Under the pieces are notes generated by a model. The model searched no databases. It was not told where the DNA came from and saw only the letters and a program-made list of their open reading frames with translations. From contig NZ_QYCP01000094.1 in NCBI RefSeq assembly GCF_025506275.1, positions 186,001 through 250,000 of the forward strand: a DNA stretch of 64,000 bases, written 5' to 3'. Of this stretch, positions 26,700-36,048 are shown piece after piece. This stretch comes from Brevibacterium permense (lineage in GTDB: Bacteria; Actinomycetota; Actinomycetes; Actinomycetales; Brevibacteriaceae). The translations under genes and the position numbers were made by a program. How positions within the stretch are numbered: the stretch's first letter is position 1; each line of letters opens with the position of its first letter.

Positions 26700-28394
26700 T
26701 CACTTGGCGGCTGAATGAGCCCACCCGCGCAGATACACCACTTCTCCTGCCGAGATCGTTGTCTCGACTCTGATGTCACCCAGCTGTCGTCGCTCAACGT
26801 CAAAGGGATCGGAGTCAAGAATGACGAAGTCCGCCGATTTTCCGACTTCAATGCTCCCGGAGACGTCCTCGTAGCTGTTGGCACGAGCGGCTTCGAAGGT
26901 ATAAGCACGAAGCGCTTCTTCGACTGTGATCTCCTCGCCCGGCAACAGCGGTTCGTTCTGAGCGACCTCGTCCTGCCCATGCGGGTCGGCCGGCGGAGCC
27001 GTTCTGTTCACCGCGACGTGGATTCCCCAGATCGGATCGGGACTCGAAACCGGCCAGTCGCTCCCGAACGCAAGCCGGACGCCGGCGTCTCTCATCGTTG
27101 CGAATGTGAAGTGGTGGGCTTGCTGGTCATCGTGAAGGAGCGGGAGTTTGGTCTCAACGAGGACAGAATCTCGACGGGCCCAAAGCGGCTGCACGTTGGC
27201 GATCAGTTCGCTGGACGCCATTCTGGCGAGATCCTCGGGATCCGCGATGTCCAGATGCGCGATCTGATGGCGGCGGCCGGTGGCCGGACCATCTTCCTGA
27301 GTCAGCGCGTCCACCGCGAGCTTGAGAGCCTGATCGCCCACAGCATGGATGTGGATGTCGAAGCCATGCCGCTCGACTCCCCGAGTGATCTCGTTGAGTT
27401 CGTCGGCCGTGAACATCAGCAGCCCGTGTTCGTGATCATGGCCACGATAGGAGCGCTTGAGGGCTCCAGTGAGATTCTCACAGACTCCGTCGAGCATGAT
27501 CTTCACAACGGTGACCTGTACACCGCCAACGCCTCGGTCGCTCTCGACCCGTCGGATCACGTCTCGACGCTCCTTGAGCGTCTCGATCTGCTCGGCGTAG
27601 GGCACGTCCCGATCCCACCAGAGCGCGGCGGTGACTTTGCTGTTGAACGCGCCCGCTTCCGCCATAGACAAATAGGGAGGATAAGTGTCGACCGGCGATC
27701 CGGTGAGCACTCCGACGCCTGCGTCCTGCCATCCGACGATCCCCAGAGAGTGGAAGTACTCCTGGGCACTGGCCAGCGCCTGCTCTACGTCGGTCGAGGT
27801 GGTCGCTGGCAACAGGTTCTTGACGAGCTCTGCAGCGGTCTCAAAGAGCAGACCAGTGGGTTCGCCGGATTCATCCCTGACGATCCGACCGCCGTCGGGG
27901 TCCGGAGTTTCACGGTCAATACCGGCAGCTTCGAGTGCCCGCGTGTTCACCCAGCAGCCGTGAGCATCGTGGCTGTCGAAGACCGCGGGCCGGTCTGAGA
28001 TCACGGAATCGAGGTCGTGCCGGTGGGGAAATCCTCCTTCGAAGACGTCGCCGTACCAACCGGCGCCGATGACCCATTCGTCCTCTGGATGGTTGCGCAC
28101 GTACTCGGCGATGCGTTCGAGGTAATCCCGATATCCGTGGAGATCATCTAGGTTGCAGTGGATGAGGTTGATGCCGCCGAGTACCGGATGAGCATGCGCG
28201 TCATGGAAGGCAGGTATCAGCGTCCGACCGGACAGGTCGACCGCCTCGGTGTCGGGGCCAGTCACACTGTCGCAGTCCGCGGTGCCGAGGGCGATGATCT
28301 GCCCATCGGCAATCGCTACGGCGTCGGTGTTCGGATTTGCGGGGTCAACCGTGTGGATGGTCCCGCCTCTGTAGATGCGATCGGCACTCGGCAC
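26700..28394 (-). CDS. YtcJ-like amidohydrolase family 3 metal hydrolase (copy 2)
   Basis: A 564-residue TIM-barrel hydrolase with DAHAHPVLGG, VKIMLDGVCEN, HIHAVGDQAL, HQIAHLDIADPED and GSDWPVSSPDPIW, the full metal-site set of the YtcJ group. The start is GTG 28394, six bases from AAGGAG; an in-frame start further upstream would reach the POT gene and has no ribosome site. It lies 80 bases downstream of a peptide-type POT transporter on the same strand. Substrate unknown; a small peptide-like or N-acyl amide would suit the transporter. Sequence is clearly diverged from the copies at 15959 and 32824. Confidence 0.88.
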   Translation of the reverse strand: MPSADRIYRGGTIHTVDPANPNTDAVAIADGQIIALGTADCDSVTGPDTEAVDLSGRTLIPAFHDAHAHPVLGGINLIHCNLDDLHGYRDYLERIAEYVRNHPEDEWVIGAGWYGDVFEGGFPHRHDLDSVISDRPAVFDSHDAHGCWVNTRALEAAGIDRETPDPDGGRIVRDESGEPTGLLFETAAELVKNLLPATTSTDVEQALASAQEYFHSLGIVGWQDAGVGVLTGSPVDTYPPYLSMAEAGAFNSKVTAALWWDRDVPYAEQIETLKERRDVIRRVESDRGVGGVQVTVVKIMLDGVCENLTGALKRSYRGHDHEHGLLMFTADELNEITRGVERHGFDIHIHAVGDQALKLAVDALTQEDGPATGRRHQIAHLDIADPEDLARMASSELIANVQPLWARRDSVLVETKLPLLHDDQQAHHFTFATMRDAGVRLAFGSDWPVSSPDPIWGIHVAVNRTAPPADPHGQDEVAQNEPLLPGEEITVEEALRAYTFEAARANSYEDVSGSIEVGKSADFVILDSDPFDVERRQLGDIRVETTISAGEVVYLRGWAHSAAK

Positions 28395-28474
28395 AGTCGC
28401 TCCTTCGTTTTCGCTGTCGATTGGTACGGTCAGGTAAGTTTGTGCACTGGGTGATACTCGTGACATACAGCGAT

Positions 28475-29974
28475 TCACTTCAGCCCGAGCGCGTGCAATG
28501 GGCGTCGCAGACTGTAGAGGACGAGGCCAGTAGCGAGGCTTATTCCAGCCATGAGTGAGAAGAACGCGACTTCACTCATGCCTCCGTAGATTTGGCCCAT
28601 GAATCCTGAGAGACTGGCACCTGCGGCAGTCGTCAGTCCCCACAACGCCATCATCTGGGCATTGAACGCCTGAGGAGAGAGCTGGGATGCTGCCGACAAT
28701 CCGATCGGGGCGTACATCACCTCGGTGACGCCCATGACGATCATGCCGATGATGACAGGAATGAGCGGAACTCTGCCGTCGAAAATCATCGGATAGAGGG
28801 CGAAGAGTGCGAAGGTCAGCGTCATCATGAGGAAGCCGAGGCCGAGTTTCGAGCAGGTGCTCGGCACAGCACGGTTCGAACGGCCTGCGACCTTCTGCCC
28901 ATAGGCGGCAATGAGCGGACCGGCGATGATCCCAGCGATGACCTCGAAGGTGCTGATATAGGCGGCTGGCATGGAGTAGCTGCCGATCGTCAACGTGACT
29001 CTGGTATCGGCGTAGACTGCGAAAGTGGTGAAGAGCTGAAGGATCATCGTCCAGAATACGGTGCCTGTGATGAAGAGTGGGATGAAGGCTTTGACCCGCT
29101 TATGTTCCTCGGGGGTCACTTTTTTCGAGCGCAGCATAACGAGGAAGTACATAATGCTGACGACGCAGATCGTCGCCAGAACGTAGTTGTTGAGGTTGCC
29201 GGTGGTCAGCACCCCCGTACCCACCAGGACAGCGATGAGAGCCACGAGTGAGATACCGACTCCGGCAGCCTTCCACTTCCCAGACGAAGCGATCGGATTG
29301 GGAACCACGCGCGCTTCTTGCGGCACGGTATTGCGGCCGAGGAAGTAAGTGGTGAGGCCGACGAGCATGCCGACGGCAGCGGCGCCGAATCCGTAGTGGA
29401 AGCCGAACTCGGTCTGCAGGAAACCTGTAGCCAGAGGCCCGACGAGCGCCCCGACGAGAATGCCGGTGTAGAAGATTGCGTAGCCTGAGTCTCGCCGTGG
29501 CGAGTGCTCCTTGTAGAGGCGGCCGACCATCGTATACACGTTGGGAGTCAGAGCCCCAGTCCCGATTGTGATCAGGGCGAGTCCGATGATGAGCCCTGCC
29601 AGACCCGGTACGGTCGCCAAAGTGATATGACCGGCCATGATGATGACTCCACCGGCCATGACCATGGTCCGTGCAGGAACGAGACGGTCGGCGAACCATG
29701 CGCCGATGGGCTGTCCCAAGTAGACGGCACCGCCGTAGGCCCCGGTGATGGCGAGGGCTTCACCTTCCGAAAGCCCCAATCCTCCGTCGCCCGCAGTGTA
29801 GTAGATGTAGTAGGCGAGGATGACCTGAAGGCCGTAGAAGCTGAAGCGCTCCCACATCTCAATGGAGGACAGCGTGAATAGACCGACCGGCTGCTTGCGC
29901 TCGGTTCTGGAGGCGGGGCTCGTCTCGGCAGAATCTGTCGGTTCTGCTGAGTCGGTGATCTGCGAATTGGACAT
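28475..29974 (-). CDS. POT/PTR2 family proton-dependent oligopeptide transporter
   Basis: A 499-residue membrane protein. The POT signature is clear: EMWERFSFYGLQ (the ExxERFxYYG motif of proton coupling) in the first segment, then GAYGGAVYLGQPIGAWFADR and the GIGTGALTPN-like region. The start at 29972-29974 is chosen as GAGGA lies a few bases upstream. The family imports di- and tripeptides and some amino-acid conjugates. It precedes the YtcJ-like hydrolase on the same strand and is divergent from the DUF2891 gene. Confidence 0.88.
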   Translation of the reverse strand: MSNSQITDSAEPTDSAETSPASRTERKQPVGLFTLSSIEMWERFSFYGLQVILAYYIYYTAGDGGLGLSEGEALAITGAYGGAVYLGQPIGAWFADRLVPARTMVMAGGVIIMAGHITLATVPGLAGLIIGLALITIGTGALTPNVYTMVGRLYKEHSPRRDSGYAIFYTGILVGALVGPLATGFLQTEFGFHYGFGAAAVGMLVGLTTYFLGRNTVPQEARVVPNPIASSGKWKAAGVGISLVALIAVLVGTGVLTTGNLNNYVLATICVVSIMYFLVMLRSKKVTPEEHKRVKAFIPLFITGTVFWTMILQLFTTFAVYADTRVTLTIGSYSMPAAYISTFEVIAGIIAGPLIAAYGQKVAGRSNRAVPSTCSKLGLGFLMMTLTFALFALYPMIFDGRVPLIPVIIGMIVMGVTEVMYAPIGLSAASQLSPQAFNAQMMALWGLTTAAGASLSGFMGQIYGGMSEVAFFSLMAGISLATGLVLYSLRRPLHALGLK

Positions 29975-30208
29975 GACTTCCTCGGCATGTTGAGTGCTCT
30001 GTCGAGCATGAGATTCTGTGCAGATCGGCAAGGCGAATCATCGGCTTGCCATCTGCGCTGAAGAGGCAGTTCGAGCCTAATGAGCGCGCTTCGACAGTTC
30101 CAATAGTCGTTGTGGATGCTCTCTGTCTGATTTTCAGATGAACAGTTCCCCCAGGCTGGGCGGGACTCAATTGCGAGTAATGTGGACCCCCCGAGCCGAT
30201 GAGGATCC

Positions 30209-31249
30209 ATGCCGCAGAATGACGACTACGTCCACCCTTTCGCCGAGGTGGCCCTTGCCAACATCACCCGTGAGTATCCGTTTGCCTCCCATCATCTGGC
30301 GCGGAGTCTCGCCGACATCGTGCCCGCGGTGGAGAAGAATCCGGCGTTCGCGAACTCCAATGACTGGCATTCGAGCGTGCACATGCACTACCTGCTGGCA
30401 TCGCTGCTGGAGACCGAGGCGGCGAAGGCTGCGAGTTGGCGTGAGCAGGCGCTCGAAGTTCTGTCTTCACACCTGAGCGAAGAGAATATGCTCGCCGAGG
30501 CGGCTTTCCTCCGTGACAATCCTTCATGGGAGCGGCCGTATGGCTGGGCGTGGGCGGTCGAACTCAACCGAGTGCTCAATACCAGTAGTGTCGACGAGCT
30601 GCGTGAGCTCGGCTCGAACACCCAAGTGCTCGCGGATACGGTCTTCGACCTTACATCGACGTGGCTGCCGAAGGTGGCCGCACCGGTTCGGCATGGGGTG
30701 CACTCGAATACGGCGTTCGGACTGCGCCGAATTCTCGTCGGGGCTCGGGCTGCAGATCGGCGGGATGTCGTCGATGCCATCGCGGGTGCAGCGCGTCGAT
30801 TCTTCGCAGAGGATGTCGCATGGAACTTCCGCCAGGAACGCAGCGGTCACGACTTCCTCTCCCCCGGTTTGTGCGAGGCCGATCTCATGGCTGAGATCCT
30901 CACCGAAGATGAGCTCGCGTCATGGCTGCCGGAATTCCTTTCGGACCTGTCCCCCGAATCACCGGCCCTCACTCCTGTGAAGGTCCTCGACCCGACCGAC
31001 GGTCAGCAGAGCCACCTTTACGGGCTGGGAATATCGGTCGCAGCATCCGTTTTGCGATTGGCACCAAGGCTGGCGGCAATCGCCGAAAAGTCGGACGACC
31101 GCGAACTCATGGCTCAGGCCAAAGGCATGCTCACTCGCGTCGACGCACTCATGTCGCCCGGCCTCGAAGCCGCTGTCTCAGACGAGTACGTATCTTCCCA
31201 CTGGATCGCGACCTTTGCGTGGGAGGCGATGGACTTGCGTTACCCCTGA
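30209..31249 (+). CDS. DUF2891 family protein
   Basis: A 346-residue protein of the DUF2891 family, recognised by NDWHSSVHMHYLL, HLSEENMLAEAAF, the ERPYGWAWAVELNRVLN segment and SGHDFLSPGLCEADLMAE. The family is thought to adopt an alpha/alpha-barrel-like helical fold with conserved His, Trp and Glu residues, but its activity is unknown. A GAGGA ribosome site precedes the ATG. The gene is divergent from the POT transporter and converges on an M20-like gene with a 13-base gap. A decayed second DUF2891 gene sits beside another YtcJ-like hydrolase at 15726, so the association with amidohydrolases may be functional. Confidence 0.85.
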   Translation: MPQNDDYVHPFAEVALANITREYPFASHHLARSLADIVPAVEKNPAFANSNDWHSSVHMHYLLASLLETEAAKAASWREQALEVLSSHLSEENMLAEAAFLRDNPSWERPYGWAWAVELNRVLNTSSVDELRELGSNTQVLADTVFDLTSTWLPKVAAPVRHGVHSNTAFGLRRILVGARAADRRDVVDAIAGAARRFFAEDVAWNFRQERSGHDFLSPGLCEADLMAEILTEDELASWLPEFLSDLSPESPALTPVKVLDPTDGQQSHLYGLGISVAASVLRLAPRLAAIAEKSDDRELMAQAKGMLTRVDALMSPGLEAAVSDEYVSSHWIATFAWEAMDLRYP

Positions 31250-31262
31250 CAATAATCAGCTC

Positions 31263-32819
31263 TCACCAACACCGACGTCCACTGCCACGATCTACACGGT
31301 AGTCCGGCCAAGGCAGGTCGACCGGGGCTGCAAAGTCAGCCGGTAGCAGGGCGGGCATCGGCTCTTTCGCGATCCGCGACTCATATTCCTCTTTTGCCTG
31401 GGCCAAGACGTCCGGCGAAGTGAATAAGTCGAGGAACATCCCTGAGATCGTCTTTCCAGCTGTGAGAATCGTCGGCGCGATGAGCTCGGGCATCCCGCCG
31501 AGTGCGTTCATCACCCATCCTGGGTACGGTCCGGCTCCAGGCGCCGAGGCGAGCGCAGGCCGCGATACATAGAACCTGACCAGCGGCGCGTAGTGGCTCA
31601 TTTCAACGTAGTCGTCGCTTGTCCAGTTTCGTTGCCAGGCGGGCATCTGCTCTCGCAATTGTCGTTCGGCTTCCTGCGGTTCGATGAGCCGTTCGGTCTC
31701 GGGAAGGAACGGATTCTCGCTGACCTCGACACCCAGATTCCGCTGCACTTCTTGGGCGAGCGCCACCGCCTTGGATCCGTACACTGGTGGCCCTACCTCG
31801 GCGAGATTGTCGTACAAGGCCTGCGCGAGCACATGATTCGTGCGACCTGGACGGCTTCGAGCCACCCACCGTTCCTCGACCGAACAATGGGCCATCATCG
31901 CGGCAGCAGTCGCATTCCGATCAAGGATAGCCAGGACGTGCTCCGCCATTTCGATGTCCGGTGTCCGCCAGGAGAATTGCACCCGTGCCACGCGTTGAGG
32001 AAGATTATCGGCGGTCGCCTGACCATCGGTGAGGATGGCATCGGTAAAGCTCCACCCTCCGGTGGCCGGCAGCATCGAATCCAGCATCGATCGCGAGGAA
32101 GTGAGCATCTGAGTCAGCGCGAGATTCGCACCCGGGGCACGCGCCGCCGAGTGCGAAGCCGGGATGGGCGAATGGGGGTCCGCACTGGACAGTTGCCAGG
32201 TCTCCGGTTCGTCGCAGAGGAACGAGTAGACCTTGCTGTAGTACGCCCCGCACTGGGTGTCCCACCGCGCGGTGTTGCACAGCGGGAGCATATAGAACGG
32301 GTGGAAGGACACAATTGCGTCCGCCTCGTCGTAGTAACCACGCAACCCGTGGACGACCTTCGAGCCGTGCATCTTCTCAGCAGGTTCTCCGGTATAGAGA
32401 AGTGTTCCGGTGATGCCGTGGGTGGTCATGGCGTGCTTCGTTGCGAGCAGCCCTGCCAGCGTAGAAATTCCCAGTGCCGAATGTGGATCCGTGTGTCCAG
32501 GTGCGAATCGGGAGAGCTCGCCTCGAGGCTCCTCGTGAGTTGTTGCCGCCTGTGAGTTTCCGGGCACGGCGTCGTACTCGGCATAGGTGAGAAGCCTCGG
32601 CCCTGGCCCATTCGACCATCGCGCGCTGAAAGCCGTCGGCATTCCACCTGAGCCGTCCTCGACTTCGAAACCCCCTTCGCGCAGCCGCCGCACGTACCAC
32701 GCCTGGGAGTCGAATTCTCGCCAGGCTGGTTCTGCCAGTTCCCAGATATGGGTATGCCAGTCGAGGAGTTCGCCGATGTGCTCGTCAATCCACGCCCGTG
32801 CTGTGTCTTTGAAGCTCAC
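31263..32819 (-). CDS. M20-like amidohydrolase with altered metal motif
   Basis: A 518-residue protein related to M20D/AbgB-type amidohydrolases: AEYDAVPG, GEPAEKMHGSK and SFHPFYMLP align with the family's motifs. The usual GHxCGHN is replaced by PGHTDPHSALG and the usual Glu-Glu pair reads Glu-Lys, so metal binding or activity may differ. It is longer than typical (about 380-480). The start is GTG 32819, seven bases from GGGGAG, overlapping the tail of the upstream amidohydrolase gene by its ribosome site. It is the third gene of the MHS transporter, YtcJ-like, M20-like operon and could carry out a second cleavage. Confidence 0.8.
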   Translation of the reverse strand: MSFKDTARAWIDEHIGELLDWHTHIWELAEPAWREFDSQAWYVRRLREGGFEVEDGSGGMPTAFSARWSNGPGPRLLTYAEYDAVPGNSQAATTHEEPRGELSRFAPGHTDPHSALGISTLAGLLATKHAMTTHGITGTLLYTGEPAEKMHGSKVVHGLRGYYDEADAIVSFHPFYMLPLCNTARWDTQCGAYYSKVYSFLCDEPETWQLSSADPHSPIPASHSAARAPGANLALTQMLTSSRSMLDSMLPATGGWSFTDAILTDGQATADNLPQRVARVQFSWRTPDIEMAEHVLAILDRNATAAAMMAHCSVEERWVARSRPGRTNHVLAQALYDNLAEVGPPVYGSKAVALAQEVQRNLGVEVSENPFLPETERLIEPQEAERQLREQMPAWQRNWTSDDYVEMSHYAPLVRFYVSRPALASAPGAGPYPGWVMNALGGMPELIAPTILTAGKTISGMFLDLFTSPDVLAQAKEEYESRIAKEPMPALLPADFAAPVDLPWPDYRVDRGSGRRCW

Positions 32820-32823
32820 TAGT

Positions 32824-34551
32824 TCACTCCCCACTCAAAGTCGATTCGGATCTTGGCAGTCCGCTTTGAGCCACTGCGATTTCGTCGTCCGCCCTATACC
32901 GGCAGACTCCATCGACCCACGTTTCAAGGACCGATATGGCCGCAATCTCCTCTCCCGGGACCTCGAGCAGGTCTGCCTCGAGCACAGTGAAATCTGCTCG
33001 CTTACCGACGGCTAAGGACCCAAATTCGTTGTCCCTGCCCAATGTGATTGCACCCTCGAGCGTGTGGGCACGTAGTGCTTCCTCGGCCGAAATGCGCAAC
33101 GAATCCGGGCCTAGCTTGCGCCCTCGGCGGGTGACGCGAGTGACCGCCGCCTGGATCGCTTCGAGAGGTCTGGGTTCGGCCACCGGGGCATCCGAGGACA
33201 AGGTGATCGGCACGCCCGCATCCCGGAACTCCCCCAGCGGGTTGAACCGTTCTCCTGGTGTTCCGATGGCCTGTTCGACTCCTTCGCCCCAGTTGTAATA
33301 ATGCTGGGTCTGGTTGACAGGCCTGATCCCCAGCTGCGCCATCCGTATCACTTCGGCCGGGTCAGGGAGTCCGCAGTGTTCGATCCGGTGACGAGCGTCC
33401 AAATCGGGACGTTCAGCCAAGGCAGTTTCGATGGCGTCGACGACCATCTTGATAGCGATTGGCGATTGCGCGTGAGTGGCTGTCTGCAAACCAGCGACGT
33501 GGGCCCGGCGTAGCAGTTCGGAATATTCTTCGGGAGAATGGTAAAGCTGACCGGTCCGACAGGGATCGCCGAGGTACCCGTCCGGGAAGTAGGCTGTCCA
33601 TCCTCCCAGTGTCCCGTCCGCGTAGAGCTTGATACCTGCGGCGGAGAGGAAGGCGTTGCCGAACGGTCCCGTGAGACCGAGGTCGAGCACTGCATCAAGA
33701 ATGTGAGAGAGGAAATACATCGACACTCGCATCTGGAGCCCACCTCTGTCGGCCATGCCGAGGTAGGCAGCGAACTCACGTTTCGAAACCTGAGCGTCCC
33801 CGATAGCAGTGACGCCTCCTTTGAGGAACTCGCGTTGAACGATGTCGAGTTGACGTTGATGCTCGGCTGCTTCGTCGCCGAGGTGGAAGTTCGGCCCGTG
33901 GTGACCGATCTTCACTCCGCCCATTCCGGTGAGGATATTGCAGGCGGCGTCTGAGAGCTCTCCGGTCAGCTCGCCCTCCGAGTCGCGGAAGAACTCGCCT
34001 CCCTCGGGATTCGGAGTGTTCCGGGTGACCCCAAACTTCTCGAACGTGAATGTGTTGACCACTCCTCCATGGCCAGAAGCGTTCATGATATAGACCTCGC
34101 GGTCGCGGGAGACTTCGTCGAGTTCTCGTCGAGTCGGATGTCGCCGTTCGATGAGGTTGCGCTGCTCATATCCGTACCCACGTATGGGCACACCGGCGGG
34201 GAGTTTCGCTGATTCCTGACGCAGAATCTCAATGATCTCGGGGATCGAGGTTACCGCATCCGGGGAGACATCGATCCAGGTGTGCAGCTGTCCGTACATG
34301 AGCGGGTGCGCATGCGGATCAATGAAGCCCGGGACGATCGTGGCCTGTGGGAAGTCAACGTGGACAGGAACGAGTCCACGGTCGGCGGCGACCGCCTCGG
34401 CGTCGGCGATAGTTCCCACCGCGAGGATCTGCCCCCCGCCGATCAACATCGCCGAGGCAGTCGGACGGCTGCCATCGATTGTGCGGATCATTCCGGCAGT
34501 GATGAGGGTAGGGTTGGAATCGCGGGCATCATACGTGGTCAGGTGTCTCAC
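32824..34551 (-). CDS. YtcJ-like amidohydrolase family 3 metal hydrolase (copy 3)
   Basis: A 575-residue TIM-barrel hydrolase of the YtcJ group: DPHAHPLMYGQ, GIKLYADGTLGGW, ATHAQSPIAIK, HRIEHCGLPDP and SSDAPVAEPRPLEA are the metal-site and loop motifs, with the GSDWP motif altered to SSDAP. The start is a GTG with GAGGAG six bases upstream. It lies 29 bases after the MHS transporter gene and directly before the M20-like gene. The altered loops set it apart from copies 1 and 2, so the three probably act on different substrates. Confidence 0.88.
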   Translation of the reverse strand: MRHLTTYDARDSNPTLITAGMIRTIDGSRPTASAMLIGGGQILAVGTIADAEAVAADRGLVPVHVDFPQATIVPGFIDPHAHPLMYGQLHTWIDVSPDAVTSIPEIIEILRQESAKLPAGVPIRGYGYEQRNLIERRHPTRRELDEVSRDREVYIMNASGHGGVVNTFTFEKFGVTRNTPNPEGGEFFRDSEGELTGELSDAACNILTGMGGVKIGHHGPNFHLGDEAAEHQRQLDIVQREFLKGGVTAIGDAQVSKREFAAYLGMADRGGLQMRVSMYFLSHILDAVLDLGLTGPFGNAFLSAAGIKLYADGTLGGWTAYFPDGYLGDPCRTGQLYHSPEEYSELLRRAHVAGLQTATHAQSPIAIKMVVDAIETALAERPDLDARHRIEHCGLPDPAEVIRMAQLGIRPVNQTQHYYNWGEGVEQAIGTPGERFNPLGEFRDAGVPITLSSDAPVAEPRPLEAIQAAVTRVTRRGRKLGPDSLRISAEEALRAHTLEGAITLGRDNEFGSLAVGKRADFTVLEADLLEVPGEEIAAISVLETWVDGVCRYRADDEIAVAQSGLPRSESTLSGE

Positions 34552-34580
34552 GGGGATCTCCTCGAACAGTTCGTGACAGG

Positions 34581-35873
34581 TCAGGGCTGGGCGGGTTCAA
34601 TTTCGTCGCTGTGCTGCGGAGCCAGTGCCGTCGCGATCCACGCCACAGCAGAGAGGAATCCGAAGAGGCCGATCACCGACCAGATTGAGCCGGTAGCGGC
34701 CATTAGCGAGGTCGCGACGATGGGCGAGAGTCCACCCCATACGGCGGCACCCACGCCATAGGCCAAGGACATCGAAGTGTAGCGCGCCTGCGGGCGATAC
34801 ATCTGCGTGAGGAGTGCTGACAGAGGTGCCCAGGTTGCGCTCATCGTCACGCGTATCGCGCAGACGAAGATGTAGATCAAAGTCACCGTGTGGTTCTCGA
34901 TGGCGAGGATGAGCGGGATGGAACAGATGAAGGACAACCCCACACCGAGGTACATCAGGCGCTTTCCGCCCCACTTGTCGCCGAGCCACGCCAACGGAAG
35001 CGTGACGATGGCTTCGAGGAAGGATGCGAGCGTCATCGCGCCGAGGATGATTGAAGCAGCAAGCCCGATTTCCTCGCTGGTGGCATAGCTCTGGACATAA
35101 GAGGTTGCGAGATAATAGCCACCCGAGGCGATCGCAACCATCCCGAATCCCAAGAGCACGGGATACCAGTTGAAGCGCAGTGTATGGATGATCGGCGTCG
35201 ACTCACTGGAGCCGCTCTGCTGGAAGACTGGGGTCTCTTCGACACGCAGTCGAACCCAGATGCCGACAGCGATGAGGACGATGCTGATGAGGAACGGCAC
35301 GCGCCATCCCCAGCTGAAGAGAACATCGTCACCCATGAGCGAGAGTACCCAGAAGGCACCCGATGAGAGAAGTGCGCCCAACGGATTACCCAGTTGCGTG
35401 AACCCTCCGTAGAAGGTTTTGAATTTCGGTGGAGCGCTCTCGACGGCCATGAGACTCGCACCTCCCCATTCTCCTCCGACAGCCAGCCCTTGGACGATGC
35501 GGAGCACGATGAGAAGCACCGCTGCGGCCATGCCCCATGTGTCATAACCGGGAAGACAACCCACGAGGACCGTCGCAACGCCCATCATCATGAGGGTGAT
35601 GGTCAATGCCGGTTTGCGACCAAGTCGGTCACCGATGTGTCCGAAGATGATTCCTCCGAGCGGCCGGACGAAGAATGCCACAGCGTAAGTGCCGAAGGAG
35701 GCAAGCGTTCCAAGTGTGCGGTCGACTTCAGGGAAGAAGACCTGCGGAAAGACGATCGCGGCGGCAGTGGCGTAGACGTAGAAGTCGTACCATTCGATCG
35801 TCGTTCCGACGGCAGCGGCAAATCCCGATTTGAGCGCTCGCCGGTGCGAACGTTCGGGTGCTGGGGTGGTCAT
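34581..35873 (-). CDS. MFS transporter, metabolite:H+ symporter (MHS) type
   Basis: A 430-residue major-facilitator protein with the MHS features GTTIEWYDFYVYATAAAIVF and RPLGGIIFGHIGDRLGRK. The start at 35873 has AAGGAG seven bases upstream. It is first in the operon with the third YtcJ-like hydrolase and the M20-like protein and is the probable importer. A two-module Lrp regulator is encoded divergently. Confidence 0.88.
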   Translation of the reverse strand: MTTPAPERSHRRALKSGFAAAVGTTIEWYDFYVYATAAAIVFPQVFFPEVDRTLGTLASFGTYAVAFFVRPLGGIIFGHIGDRLGRKPALTITLMMMGVATVLVGCLPGYDTWGMAAAVLLIVLRIVQGLAVGGEWGGASLMAVESAPPKFKTFYGGFTQLGNPLGALLSSGAFWVLSLMGDDVLFSWGWRVPFLISIVLIAVGIWVRLRVEETPVFQQSGSSESTPIIHTLRFNWYPVLLGFGMVAIASGGYYLATSYVQSYATSEEIGLAASIILGAMTLASFLEAIVTLPLAWLGDKWGGKRLMYLGVGLSFICSIPLILAIENHTVTLIYIFVCAIRVTMSATWAPLSALLTQMYRPQARYTSMSLAYGVGAAVWGGLSPIVATSLMAATGSIWSVIGLFGFLSAVAWIATALAPQHSDEIEPAQP

Positions 35874-36048
35874 CGTGAGCTCCTTTGCTCGGATGGGCCG
35901 CGACTGCTTGTCAATTTTCTGACGGCGGTGGGCTTGAAGCGATGTTAGAACGGTTATCACCCGGAGTCACGACGAATGATTCGCAACTATCGGGATGGAT
36001 CTGCTGATCTGTCGACTCGACCGATCTCTTCGGCGAGAATGTACGGCA

